From Clostridia bacterium (GTDB lineage Bacteria; Bacillota; Clostridia; Lachnospirales; Anaerotignaceae): a stretch of DNA of 64,000 bases. The stretch's first letter is position 1; each line of letters starts with the position of its first letter. Below are positions 1 to 11,280 of this stretch, piece after piece. Both the position numbers and the translations under genes were made by a program. The DNA lies in NCBI GenBank assembly GCA_910575055.1, contig CAJTDC010000002.1, positions 167,533 through 231,532 of the forward strand, read 5' to 3'. The notes beneath the pieces are model-generated. The model had not been told where the DNA came from. It did no database searches and saw only the letters and a program-made list of their open reading frames with translations.

Positions 1-24
1 TACTTTATATTTTATTTTTGCAAT

Positions 25-60
25 ATATTTCAATGATACTTTATATTTCAATGATACTTT
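25..60. repeat. Perfect tandem 18-bp repeat upstream of the RpiR gene
   Basis: Two head-to-tail identical copies of ATATTTCAATGATACTTT lie at 25-42 and 43-60, about 50 bp upstream of the -35 box of the RpiR-type regulator gene. Repeats in this position are candidate operator sites for the regulator itself or for a neighbouring regulator. The repeat is seen directly; the regulatory role is inferred. Confidence 0.5.
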
Positions 61-112
61 CAAAATGATTGATATAGAAATGAAATATAAATTAAATTTT
101 AAAACAAAAAAT

Positions 113-141
113 TTGGAATATTAAACAAAGTATGTTATAGT
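113..141 (+). promoter_or_regulatory. Sigma-A-type promoter of the RpiR regulator gene
   Basis: The -35 box TTGGAA (113-118) is separated by 17 bp from the -10 box TATAGT (136-141). The -10 is preceded by TG one base upstream (an extended -10). The start codon lies 71 bp downstream. Confidence 0.55.
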
Positions 142-212
142 ATGTTCATAAAAATTATAAAATTTACCTTTTTTATATCTTCTTAAAGTACAAAAGAGAA
201 TGGAGGTTACCA

Positions 213-947
213 ATGTTTACAGCAGAAAAAATTCAAAGTTTAAATGAGTTGGAATTAGAAGTTTATGGATATATTATGCAGCACAAAAATGCAATCGCTT
301 ATATGAGAATTAGAGAAGTTGCAACAGAGGCACATGTATCAACTACAACTGTACTTCGTTTCTGTAAAAAAATGGGTTGTGACGGCTATGCAGAGTTTAA
401 ACTAAAAATGAAGGAATACAACAAACAGAAAAGTATTCATAAAATATCTGAAAATTTATCAGAAATAAAAGCTTTTTTTGAACGCTTAGAAACAGAAAAA
501 TTTCAATCTAAATTAGAAGAAGCAGCAGCTATGATAGCAAAAATGGAAAGAGTGTTGTTTACTGGAATAGGAACTTCAGGACATATAGGGCAATATGGAG
601 CAAGGTGTTTTACCAATATAGGCAAGTTTAGTCTTTGTATCTCTGACCCTTACTGTCCTATCAATATGCAGGAAACAGAAAATACTGTTGTTATTGTGTT
701 ATCAGTTTCTGGAGAAACGGGACAGACTATAAAAATTGTAAATGCTTTGAAACGTTGTAATTGTAAAATTATAAGTATTACAAATACAGAAAGCTGTACT
801 ATTAGCAAATTATCAGATATTAATATCTCTTACTATATTACCATGCATCAGGATGAGGAACATACAGATTATACTTCACAAGTACCAGCAGTTTCTATTA
901 TTGAATCTCTTTCAAATAAAATCAGAAATCGATTAATAGAAGAATAA
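213..947 (+). CDS. MurR/RpiR family transcriptional regulator
   Basis: A 244-residue DNA-binding regulator. Residues 1-75 form the RpiR-type helix-turn-helix (REVATEAHVSTTTVLRFCKK, then MGCDGYAEFK). Residues about 105-240 form a SIS sugar-phosphate-binding domain (LFTGIGTSGHIGQ; LSVSGETGQT). RpiR proteins sense phosphorylated sugars and repress or activate sugar operons. The gene starts at ATG with GGAGG 8 bp upstream and is followed by its own terminator. It directly precedes a beta-glucoside PTS and 6-phospho-beta-glucosidase pair, so a 6-phospho-beta-glucoside is the likely effector (inference). Length is slightly short for the family (about 280), mainly in the linker. Confidence 0.88.
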   Translation: MFTAEKIQSLNELELEVYGYIMQHKNAIAYMRIREVATEAHVSTTTVLRFCKKMGCDGYAEFKLKMKEYNKQKSIHKISENLSEIKAFFERLETEKFQSKLEEAAAMIAKMERVLFTGIGTSGHIGQYGARCFTNIGKFSLCISDPYCPINMQETENTVVIVLSVSGETGQTIKIVNALKRCNCKIISITNTESCTISKLSDINISYYITMHQDEEHTDYTSQVPAVSIIESLSNKIRNRLIEE

Positions 948-950
948 AAC

Positions 951-1007
951 AAAAAACAGGACGTTTTTTTGGTGTAACATATTTCAAACAACGTTACCTG
1001 TTTTTTT
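951..1007 (+). terminator. Rho-independent terminator after the RpiR gene
   Basis: The arm AAAAAACAGG (951-960) pairs with CCTGTTTTTT (997-1006), and an inner ACGTT/AACGT pairing extends the stem. The 3' arm runs into seven T. This isolates the regulator from the PTS gene, which therefore needs its own promoter. I cannot place that promoter with confidence in 1008-1103. Confidence 0.7.
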
Positions 1008-1119
1008 GATGTCCTAAAATATAGATTTTTTTAAAAAAACATTTTACAATACTATCAAGACATCAAAGAAGAAAAAAATATCGCCGGCATATTACAAAAA
1101 AAATAGAGGAGGCATTATT

Positions 1120-2991
1120 ATGGCACAAGTTCGTGATTATGGAAAACTTGCAAAAGACATCAAAGATGTGATAGGAGAAGAAAATATTATTAGTGCGGCA
1201 CACTGTGCAACAAGATTACGCCTTGTATTAAAACAAAGCCCTTCTGCTGAAGTTACTGCACAAATTACTAAAATGCCAGCAGTTATTCAAGTGGTAGAAA
1301 AAGGCGGTCAATATCAAATTGTTATTGGAACACATGCAAAAGATGTTTATGAAGAATTAACACGAATTATGCAGTTAGATACCAGTCAGGTAGTAGAACA
1401 AAAGGGCAGTATATTAAATCGCGTGATTGCTGCGATGTCAGCAGTATTTGCACCATTTGTATATGTATTAGCAGGTGCAGGATTATTACAAGGCTGTCTT
1501 ATCATCATCAATTTATTTGCACCACAATTTTCACAAACAGGCACTTATTCTGTATTAAGTTTTATGTCATGGACACCATTTACATTTTTACCTGTATTAA
1601 TTGCAGTCACAGCATCAAAACATTTTAGATGTAACACATTTATAGCATTGTGGTGTTGTCTTGCACTGGTTAATCCAGACTGGGGCAGTATTGCCGGAAG
1701 AATTGCAGAAGGAGAAAGTATCAAATTTTTATTTTTTAATATGGCACAAACAACATATACATCAAGTGTACTTCCACCATTATTTTTAGTTCTAGTACTT
1801 TCTTATCTAGAACGCTTTGTAAATAAATATATACCTGATGTCATTAAAGCATTAGTAACACCTTTGATTTGTACAGTTATTATGGTTCCTGCAACCATAT
1901 TAATCATTGGTCCATTATCTGATATGCTTGCAAGTGCTATTGCAACAGGTTACAATTTCTTATATACCAATGTTCCAGCATTAGCAGCAATTATTATAGG
2001 TGGTTTTTGGCAGGTAGCAGTTATATTTGGTGTACATTGGGGAGTAACACCAATGATTTTAGCAAACTTTGCAAACAATGGTTGTGACTCTTTCCAAGCA
2101 GTACAAACTTGTGCCGTTGTAGCACAAGCAGCAGCTTGTTTTGGTGTATTTTTAAAAACTCGTAATAAAGAAATGAAAAATGTTTCATTGTCTGCAGGTT
2201 TAACAGGTATATTTGGTATTACAGAGCCAGCAATATATGGTGTTACATTACGTTTGAAAAAACCTTTTATTGCAGGTTGTATTGCAGGTGCATTAGGAGG
2301 TTTAGCTACAACTTTCTTTCATTCTATGTACTATGTTTATGCTGGTTTGCCTGGGCTTTTAACAATAGTCAATGCAATTAGTCCAGAAAATACAATGTCA
2401 TTCCCTGGTATTTTAGTAGGTTGCAGTGTTACAATTGTTGCAGCAATACTGTTAGTACAGATAATAGGTTGTGATGAAGCAGTTACAGAAGAAGGCGACA
2501 CAGCAAGCATAGAAGAACAAAAAACAACAGTATCTATAAGCGAAGTAACCATTTATTCTCCTTTAAATGGTGAAGTAAAAGAATTGAAAAAAGTAAACGA
2601 CCCAACATTTGCAGGTGGTATGTTAGGGCAAGGTATTGCAATTATACCTTCTGAAGGGAAATTATATGCACCATTTGATGGTAAAGTCAATTTAGTATTT
2701 GATACTAAACACGCTATAGGCTTAGAAAATGAAGCAGGTGCAGAAATGTTGATACATATTGGATTAGAAACAGTCAATTTGAATGGGAAACATTTTACAC
2801 CAAAAGTAAAAGCAGGAAATACTGTAAAAAAAGGAGATTTATTAGTCGAATTTGATTTAGACGAAATTAAAAAAGAATATGAAATAGTAACTCCAGTGTT
2901 GATTACAAATGCAGACAGTTTTTCAACAATAGAACCTCTTAAAACAACAGGAGTTGTAAAAGTTGGGGAAGAAATTTTAAAAGCCAAATAA
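1120..2991 (+). CDS. PTS beta-glucoside transporter, EIIBCA
   Basis: A 623-residue membrane permease that imports and phosphorylates a beta-glucoside using phosphate from HPr. EIIB is residues 1-85, with phosphocysteine Cys29 in HCATRLRL. EIIC is about 100-450, with several membrane segments and the conserved VHWGVTPM and GITEPAIYGVTLRLKKPF motifs. EIIA is about 480-620, with phosphohistidine His546 in LIHIGLETVNLNGKHF. Domain order and length match BglF/BglP. AGAGGAGG sits 8 bp before the ATG. The gene ends 19 bp before a GH1 6-phospho-beta-glucosidase gene, so the pair forms an import-and-hydrolysis operon, probably controlled by the upstream RpiR protein. The exact sugar (cellobiose, salicin, arbutin, gentiobiose) cannot be read from sequence. 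Confidence 0.93.
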   Translation: MAQVRDYGKLAKDIKDVIGEENIISAAHCATRLRLVLKQSPSAEVTAQITKMPAVIQVVEKGGQYQIVIGTHAKDVYEELTRIMQLDTSQVVEQKGSILNRVIAAMSAVFAPFVYVLAGAGLLQGCLIIINLFAPQFSQTGTYSVLSFMSWTPFTFLPVLIAVTASKHFRCNTFIALWCCLALVNPDWGSIAGRIAEGESIKFLFFNMAQTTYTSSVLPPLFLVLVLSYLERFVNKYIPDVIKALVTPLICTVIMVPATILIIGPLSDMLASAIATGYNFLYTNVPALAAIIIGGFWQVAVIFGVHWGVTPMILANFANNGCDSFQAVQTCAVVAQAAACFGVFLKTRNKEMKNVSLSAGLTGIFGITEPAIYGVTLRLKKPFIAGCIAGALGGLATTFFHSMYYVYAGLPGLLTIVNAISPENTMSFPGILVGCSVTIVAAILLVQIIGCDEAVTEEGDTASIEEQKTTVSISEVTIYSPLNGEVKELKKVNDPTFAGGMLGQGIAIIPSEGKLYAPFDGKVNLVFDTKHAIGLENEAGAEMLIHIGLETVNLNGKHFTPKVKAGNTVKKGDLLVEFDLDEIKKEYEIVTPVLITNADSFSTIEPLKTTGVVKVGEEILKAK

Positions 2992-3004
2992 AGAGAAGGA
3001 GTGA

Positions 3005-4441
<1,437 letters not shown>

Positions 4442-4445
4442 TCTG

Positions 4446-4470
4446 AAGCCACCAGCTTAGCTGGTGGCTT
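4446..4470 (+). terminator. Terminator-like hairpin identical to the IS200 element's terminal hairpin
   Basis: A near-perfect 25-nt palindrome (arms AAGCCACCAGC / GCTGGTGGCTT) starts 5 bp after the GH1 stop codon. It is identical, base for base and in transposase orientation, to the hairpin at 41318-41342 that flanks the dead IS200-type transposase gene. It could terminate the bgl operon, although the following T-run is weak (TTTATAAC). It may be a solo IS200/IS605 end co-opted as a terminator. Confidence 0.6.
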
Positions 4471-4883
4471 TATAACATTTATTTTTTTAGTAATCAATAT
4501 GCAAAATGTAAAAATTTTTTTTGTAGTTATAGTAGTAAAATTGATTAGAAATAAATAGAAATTTATTGATTGTGAAAAGTTTATTTATTCGTTACTGAAA
4601 TTTTAATGAATTATGAAAAGATTTAAAAAGAATAAAAAAATTATATGAATAGACAAATAGATTTCTATGAAATAGTATAATATTGTTGTTTTCACTAAGA
4701 ATAGTATACTCTTCAATTGAATTAATATACTTTATGTATTTTGTTATGAATTGAATAAGGCAATGATAATTTGATTATTGGAAAAAATATTGTTAAAATA
4801 ATATTATAGTTAAAACAAATTCAAAAACAGCAAAACACCATTATAAATACTTTTATTATTTTAATACATAAAATGTTAAAAGA
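4471..4883. other. AT-rich intergenic region with no gene
   Basis: About 400 bp of very AT-rich sequence between the bgl operon and the 3' end of sepF. I see no reading frame with a ribosome binding site and no conserved RNA fold. Several TATAAT-like hexamers occur, as expected by chance at this base composition. Confidence 0.5.
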
Positions 4884-4899
4884 AAGCAGTAAAATACTG
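4884..4899 (-). terminator. Possible terminator of sepF
   Basis: A short GCAGTA/TACTGC hairpin lies about 90 bp past the sepF stop. On the minus strand it is followed by TTTCTTTTAACATTTT. The stem is short (6-7 bp), so support is modest. Confidence 0.35.
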
Positions 4900-4985
4900 C
4901 AAATACCTTTTTTCTAATACTTTATATTTTTAATATCTCTCTTCTTATTTCAAACAATTTATTTTACTTTAAATATATCTTATTT

Positions 4986-5483
4986 TTAAGCGTTGCTTGC
5001 CCAAGAAAATGCTATATTATTTCTACTTTTTATTTCTTCTTTTAATTCACTAGAAATTTCTACATTTTCAGGTGCAATTACAAAAATATTATTTGTCACT
5101 TTTTGTATGCTGCCTTCCAAAGAATAACAAGTTCCACTTAAAAAATCCATAATTCTTTGTGCAATGGTATATTCTACTTTTTCCAAATTTATAACAACAG
5201 GTTTTTCCTCTTTTATATGGTCACAAATTTCCTCTGCATCTTCATAACAAGTAGGTTGTAGTATGACTATCTTCATTTTTATATTTTCATTAATAGGATA
5301 TACATTAGAATTTTTTTTATTATTTGAATGATATTCTGTTTTATTATCTTTTTTTATATCTCTTAATGTTGTATATTGGTTTTCTGTAACAGAAGTTGGT
5401 TCATATTCTTCTTCATATTCTTCATATTCTTCATCATATCCTCCAAGCATTAAATCTTTTAATTTGCCAAATATTTGTGCCAT
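4986..5483 (-). CDS. sepF: Cell division protein SepF
   Basis: A 165-residue SepF, the FtsZ-bundling membrane anchor of the Gram-positive divisome. The N-terminal MAQIFGKLKDLMLGG is the short amphipathic membrane-binding helix. It is followed by a very acidic linker (GYDEEYEEYEEEYEP). The C-terminal SepF domain is residues 75-160, with KIVILQPTCYEDAEEICDHI, VVINLEKVEY and the Gly-containing MDFLSGTCYSLEG. AAGGAGG precedes the ATG. The gene stands alone between sugar operons, away from the ylm/dcw genes where sepF usually sits. Assignment is firm from the domain; the single-gene location is the odd point. Confidence 0.9.
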   Translation of the reverse strand: MAQIFGKLKDLMLGGYDEEYEEYEEEYEPTSVTENQYTTLRDIKKDNKTEYHSNNKKNSNVYPINENIKMKIVILQPTCYEDAEEICDHIKEEKPVVINLEKVEYTIAQRIMDFLSGTCYSLEGSIQKVTNNIFVIAPENVEISSELKEEIKSRNNIAFSWASNA

Positions 5484-5978
5484 ATTAAAAATTCCTCCTT
5501 ATACATACTATATTAATAATGTAATGCTAAAAGTAATTTATATTTACAAGCTATCTTACTTACAAATGTGTGTTTCAAATTAAAAATACAAAAAACATAA
5601 TGTCTTTCTATTCCAGTATAACGAATTTTATTATTTTTTCAACAATATTTGACTGATTATTACAAAATATACTTAATTGCATTTAAAAATAAACATTAAT
5701 TCATCAAGATTTTATAATTTAATAGCTATTTTAGTATAAATATAAAAAATTTAACGTATTTGTTTTTTGATTTTATTTCTGTGGTTATCATAATTTATTT
5801 TCATTATATTTATAATAAAGAAATAAAATATGGATTTTAAAATTAGAATAGAGAGTATTTTTTGCATAAATGTTAAACAAGCAGAATGAAACAAAAAAGG
5901 AAAATTTTCAATATAGTTTAAAAAAAGAGTTTAAAATTGAGAAATAATATTAGTCATTATTGTTTATATGAATAATAT
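5484..5978. other. Intergenic region upstream of sepF, no gene
   Basis: About 495 bp, very AT-rich, between the sepF start and the 3' end of the MerR gene, both on the minus strand. It must contain the sepF promoter, but I cannot choose a -35/-10 pair with confidence. No reading frame with a ribosome binding site, no RNA gene and no strong hairpin were seen. Confidence 0.45.
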
Positions 5979-6404
5979 TCATTTTTTTTGATATTTTTCT
6001 GAAATTTCATCAAAAGATAACGAACGAATTTTTTCTTCTGTACCATACTGTAAAGATTGTTCATAATACCAACACTTAAATTCCAAAAGTTCAAGTGTTT
6101 GCTGCATATCTTCTATTTGCTTTTTGACAGCATCTTTCCTAGAACGAAATAATTCAAGACGTTCAGTAAGAGAAGCATCACCTCTTTTTATCATATCAAT
6201 AAAAGCTTTAATTTCTTTAATAGACAATCCTGATTTTTTTAAACATTCAATTACTTTCAGCCATTCATAGTCTTTATCAGTAAACATACGAATGCCTCCA
6301 CTAGAACGTTCTACAAAAGGAAGTAATCCTTCTTTATCATAATAACGAAGTGTAGAAGCAGCAACACCTAATATTTTGGCCATTTCTCCAATTGTATATA
6401 ACAT
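5979..6404 (-). CDS. MerR family transcriptional regulator
   Basis: A 141-residue one-component regulator. Residues 1-70 are the winged-helix MerR domain (YTIGEMAKILGVAASTLRYY, then LPFVERSSGGIRMF). Residues about 75-125 form the dimerising coiled coil. There is no metal-binding Cys cluster, and the form resembles the AdhR/YyaN-like group that responds to aldehydes or stress. I start at Met 6404 because AAGGAG sits 7 bp upstream; an upstream in-frame ATG at 6419 overlaps this ribosome binding site. No target gene adjoins it on the same strand, so its regulon is unknown. Confidence 0.85.
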   Translation of the reverse strand: MLYTIGEMAKILGVAASTLRYYDKEGLLPFVERSSGGIRMFTDKDYEWLKVIECLKKSGLSIKEIKAFIDMIKRGDASLTERLELFRSRKDAVKKQIEDMQQTLELLEFKCWYYEQSLQYGTEEKIRSLSFDEISEKYQKK

Positions 6405-6610
6405 AATAATCTCCTTCAAAAATTTTAAAAATACTTGTTAGTACATTTTAATTTGTATGATAAACTTAAAATTATTATAAATGGTATAAATAAAAAAATC
6501 AATAAAGCATATTATAATAATAATATTTCAAATGATGAATAAAATATTTTTTATAAATGTGAAATATGTTGTTGACAACAATAAAAGCATACTATATAAT
6601 AATAAAAAAT

Positions 6611-6642
6611 GGATAGTGATTGTTTCAGTACAAGCTAGACCT
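6611..6642 (+). promoter_or_regulatory. RAT (antiterminator) site of the BglG/LicT leader
   Basis: GGATAGTGATTGTTTCAG followed by TACAAGCTAGACCT resembles the ribonucleic antiterminator target bound by BglG/LicT proteins. Its 3' edge (AGACCT, 6637-6642) is also the 5' arm of the terminator downstream, which is the defining arrangement of these switches. The match is by eye to the family consensus. Confidence 0.6.
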
Positions 6643-6708
6643 GTTTATACAAAAATTAAGATAAATTTATGTTTATCTTTTTGTTTTTGTGTAAATAGGT
6701 CTTTTTTT
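6637..6708 (+). terminator. Conditional terminator of the bgl leader
   Basis: AGACCTGTTTATACAAAAA (from 6637) pairs with the matching arm TTTTTGTGTAAATAGGTCT ending at 6702, followed by seven T (6702-6708). It overlaps the RAT site at 6611-6642, so antiterminator binding would block it. It lies just upstream of the broken antiterminator gene. Confidence 0.72.
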
Positions 6709-6721
6709 AGGAGAGGATTTC

Positions 6722-7569
6722 ATGAAAATTGGAAAGGTGCTTAATAATAATGTAGTTGTCATATATGAAGAAGGGAAAACAGAAAAAATTGTAATGGGTT
6801 GTGGTATCGCTTTCAAAAAAAAGTAGGCGATATTATGGATGAAAATAAAATTGACAAAATATTTGCATTAGAAAATAAAGACACCAATACAAAATTACAA
6901 CAATTATTAAAAGATATTCCTATAGAATATGTAGAAGTAAGTGAAAAGATAATAAAATATGCTAGAACAAAAGCAGAAAGAAAGCTAAATGATTTTATAT
7001 ATATTACATTATTAGACCATATGCATATGGCAATTATTAGACAAAGAGAAGGTATTTGTGTAAAAAATATTATGCTATAGGACATCAAAAAATTTTATAA
7101 AGAGGAATTTCAAATTGGTTTAAAAGCATTAGATATGATAAAAGAAGCATTTGATGTAATACTACCAGAAGATGAAGCAGGATTTATTGCACTACATATT
7201 GTTAATGCACAAATGGACGACAACTATAACGGTATACAAGAAATAGGAGAAGTTACCAAACTCATTCATCAAATTGTAAACATTGTAAAATATCATTTTC
7301 AAATAAAATTTGATGAGGAGTCTGTATATTATCATAGATTTGTAACACATTTAAAATTTTTTGCATTAAGACTGTTTCAAAAAAACAATTATGAAGGGCA
7401 ACAAGATGAAGATTTATTAGCACTTGTCAAAACAAAATATCAATCTGCTTATGAATGTACATTAAAAATCACAGCATATATTGCTAACACCTATTCATAT
7501 GTAGTAAGTGAAGAAGAACAATTATATTTAACAATACATATTGAAAAAGCAATACGACAAAACTGTTAA
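6722..7569 (+). pseudogene. BglG/LicT-type antiterminator, broken by a frameshift and a nonsense codon
   Basis: Three pieces together spell a BglG-family RNA-binding antiterminator. The piece from 6722 (MKIGKVLNNNVVVIYEEG...MGCGIAFKKK) is the co-antiterminator RNA-binding domain. It hits TAG at the end of an 8-A run (6815-6822); nine A would restore the frame into VGDIMDENKIDKIFALENKD. PRD1 then runs to an in-frame TAG at 7078-7080, where the family has Trp (NPLLW-[E/D]IKKFY). PRD1 resumes at DIKKFYKEEFQIG and PRD2 follows, with HRFVTHLKFFALR. Two independent lesions indicate a pseudogene rather than recoding. It sits directly upstream of a beta-glucoside PTS, its expected target. Ribosome binding site AGGAG lies at 6709-6713. 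Confidence 0.85.
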
Positions 7570-7574
7570 TACTA

Positions 7575-7606
7575 GGGTGGTGACATTCAGTTGGCCAAAC
7601 CTTCAT
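7575..7606 (+). promoter_or_regulatory. Possible decayed second RAT site upstream of the PTS gene
   Basis: GGTGGTGACATTCAGTTGGC followed by CAAACCT resembles the E. coli bgl RAT pattern (GGATTGTTACTG ... CAGGCAAAACCT). No terminator hairpin follows it before the PTS ribosome binding site. In intact bgl operons a second RAT/terminator lies between the antiterminator and PTS genes, so this may be a remnant whose terminator is gone. Confidence 0.3.
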
Positions 7607-7645
7607 TATTATAAATATTATTTATTAAGAATGGAGGAAAAAGTT

Positions 7646-9574
7646 ATGGGTAAGTATGAAGCATTAGCAAACGAAATTGTAAAACAAATAGGAGGAAAGG
7701 AGAATGTAAGCGGTTTAACACATTGTATTACGCGTTTGCGTTTTAAATTAAAAGATGAAAGTAAAGCAAATGATGATGTGTTAAAAAATATGGATGGTGT
7801 TGTTACTGTTATGAAAAGTGGAGGACAATATCAAGTTGTAATAGGTAATCACGTTGCAGACGTGTATGCAGATGTATGTCCTTTAATTGGCTTGGAAGGA
7901 AATGCAGTATCTTCAGAAGAGGAAGAAGAGAAAAAGAGTAATTTAATTGATATTGTTTCTAATATTTTTCAGCCAATATTAGGTGTAATGTCTGCCTGTG
8001 GTATGCTCAAAGGACTAAATGCCTTGTTTGTAGCATTAGGATTGTACACAGATGCAGCAGGAATTTATACGATGCTAAATGGTATTGGCGATGCATTATT
8101 TATGTTTTTACCTATGTTTTTGGGTTATACCTCTGCCAAAAAATTTGGTCTAAAACCTATGCTAGGTTTGGCAATCGGTGCAGCAATGTGTTATCCAGCA
8201 TTACAAGGAAGTACATTATCTACAGCAGGAGAACCATTGTACACGCTGTTTACTGGTACAGTATTTGAGTCTGATATTCATATGACATTTTTGGGATTGC
8301 CTATGATAGCAATGGATTATACTTCAACCGTAATACCAGTAATATTTATAGTATATTTTGCTTCAAAATGTGAAAAGTTTTTTAGTAAGTTTATACCAGA
8401 TTTAGTAAAATTCTTTTTTGTACCAATGTTAGTATTATTAGTAGCATTACCAGTAGGATTTTTGTTAATAGGCCCTGTTACAACATTTGGTTCTATGTTA
8501 ATATCACAGTTTGTATTTAAAATTAGAGAAATCAGCCCACTATTAGCAGGTGCAATTGTAGGTGGTACATGGCAGATACTTGTTATATTTGGTATGCATT
8601 GGGGATTTATTCCTGTATATATCAATAACATAGTAACATTAGGATATGATAATGTTATGATGCCATTTTTTGGTTGTACATTTGCAACGGCAGGTGTTGT
8701 ATTAGCAATATTTTTAAAATCAAAAGATAAAAAAATGAAAGAATTGGCATTACCCAATTTTATATCCAGTATGTTTGGTGTAACAGAACCAGCAATTTAT
8801 GGTATCACATTACCTATGAAAAAGCCATTTATTGTTAGCTGTATTGTTGGGGCAATCGTAGGCGGATACTATGGACATTTTAATTTGAGAGAATTTTTTG
8901 CAGGTGGCTTAGGTATATTTGAATTTCCAGCTATGATAAATCCAGATGGCACAAATGGTAATATTATTGTGTCAGTCATTGGGGCAGTCATCGCTGTTGT
9001 ATTAGCTTTTATTATGATGTTTGTAAGTTATCGTGAAGAAGAACCAGCAACAGAAGCAGAAGTCAGTACAGAAAAAACAGAAACAAAACCAGTAGTAACA
9101 CAACAAAAAGAATTATTAAAAAAAGAAGTGATTGCAAGTCCTTTAAAAGGAAATGTACTTCCATTAACAGAATGTAAAGATGAAGCATTTGCAATGGGAA
9201 TATTAGGAAAAGGTGTTGTAATAGTACCAGAAGAAGGAAAAGTTGTTTCTCCAGTAAACGGAACATTAACAACAATATTCCCAACACTTCACGCTATGGG
9301 TATAACATCTGATGATGGTGTAGAGTTGTTAATACATATAGGTATGAATACGGTAGAATTGAACGGAAAACATTTTACTGCAAAAGCAAAACAGGGAGAT
9401 AAAATTTCTGTAGGAGATGTACTTGTAGAATTTGATAAAGATGCTATTGTAGCAGAAGGTTACTCTATTGAAACACCTGTATTAGTGACAAATGCAGATG
9501 ACTTTTTAGATATGATTGCGACGGAACAAATAGCAGCAGCATTTGGTGACACACTAATTACAATTATGCACTAA
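7646..9574 (+). CDS. PTS beta-glucoside transporter, EIIBCA (second copy)
   Basis: A 642-residue sugar-importing and phosphorylating permease. EIIB is residues 1-85, with phosphocysteine Cys27 in HCITRLRF. EIIC is about 105-460, with MHWGFIPVYINN and GVTEPAIYGITLPMKKPF. EIIA is about 500-640, with phosphohistidine His564 in LIHIGMNTVELNGKHF. I place the start at ATG 7646, where GGAGG is 8 bp upstream; the frame is open further upstream, but those residues are not PTS-like and lie in the tail of the antiterminator pseudogene. The gene is followed 18 bp later by a GH1 gene. It differs throughout from the copy at 1120, so it is a paralogue rather than a recent duplication. Confidence 0.92.
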   Translation: MGKYEALANEIVKQIGGKENVSGLTHCITRLRFKLKDESKANDDVLKNMDGVVTVMKSGGQYQVVIGNHVADVYADVCPLIGLEGNAVSSEEEEEKKSNLIDIVSNIFQPILGVMSACGMLKGLNALFVALGLYTDAAGIYTMLNGIGDALFMFLPMFLGYTSAKKFGLKPMLGLAIGAAMCYPALQGSTLSTAGEPLYTLFTGTVFESDIHMTFLGLPMIAMDYTSTVIPVIFIVYFASKCEKFFSKFIPDLVKFFFVPMLVLLVALPVGFLLIGPVTTFGSMLISQFVFKIREISPLLAGAIVGGTWQILVIFGMHWGFIPVYINNIVTLGYDNVMMPFFGCTFATAGVVLAIFLKSKDKKMKELALPNFISSMFGVTEPAIYGITLPMKKPFIVSCIVGAIVGGYYGHFNLREFFAGGLGIFEFPAMINPDGTNGNIIVSVIGAVIAVVLAFIMMFVSYREEEPATEAEVSTEKTETKPVVTQQKELLKKEVIASPLKGNVLPLTECKDEAFAMGILGKGVVIVPEEGKVVSPVNGTLTTIFPTLHAMGITSDDGVELLIHIGMNTVELNGKHFTAKAKQGDKISVGDVLVEFDKDAIVAEGYSIETPVLVTNADDFLDMIATEQIAAAFGDTLITIMH

Positions 9575-9577
9575 TGA

Positions 9578-11014
<1,437 letters not shown>

Positions 11015-11061
11015 TAAAAATATAAAGTGAAAATCTGTTTATATTCAAAAAATGCTATAGT

Positions 11062-11280
11062 TTACTTATAACACGGACATTGATAACTGTATATAGATGG
11101 TTGTGCTGAGAAATATTATGTGAAAACCAAGCTTTCCTTCAGCACGTAAAATATACAAGGTACGAATGTACGATATAAACCGTTATAGGGATGGTACAGC
11201 CCGATTTTACGCCTGTGGAGATAGTAGGTTACAAGGTTTGCGAGGCAGGAAGCCCATTGGCTTTAGACAATGGGTAGTTA
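11062..11280 (+). ncRNA. Orphan IS605-type right end resembling a TnpB omegaRNA scaffold
   Basis: A GC-richer, strongly structured stretch. It has a GTGCTGA/TCAGCAC stem (11103-11109 with 11139-11145), then ACGCCTGTGGAGATAG, GAGGCAGGAAGCCC, and a terminal hairpin CCCATTG/CAATGGG (11253-11259 with 11268-11274) ending in TAGTTAAC. The CCTGTGGAGA...GCAGGAAGCCC plus terminal hairpin layout is that of the 3' end of IS200/IS605-family elements carrying tnpB, which encodes the guide-RNA scaffold. No tnpB or tnpA frame is next to it; the gene upstream is an intact GH1. It could be a non-autonomous, palindrome-ended relic, or a retained RNA. The guide would be read from about 11281. Family identification is from memory of the motif. 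Confidence 0.6.

Noticed and set aside
6532..6744. 70-codon open frame upstream of the antiterminator pseudogene
   Set aside because: It overlaps the RAT site and terminator, has no ribosome binding site and reads hairpin arms as codons.
6815..6822. Programmed slippage on the A8 run to make full-length antiterminator
   Set aside because: A second, independent nonsense codon follows at 7078-7080, so slippage alone could not give a functional protein.
7078..7080. TAG reassigned as a sense codon, suggested by in-frame TAG in the antiterminator and in TnpA
   Set aside because: Intact genes in the window end with TAG (for example iolC at 26178, the choline-sulfatase at 52163 and the DapA-family gene at 62902), and no Pyl or selenocysteine machinery is seen. 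Two separate nonsense mutations are simpler.
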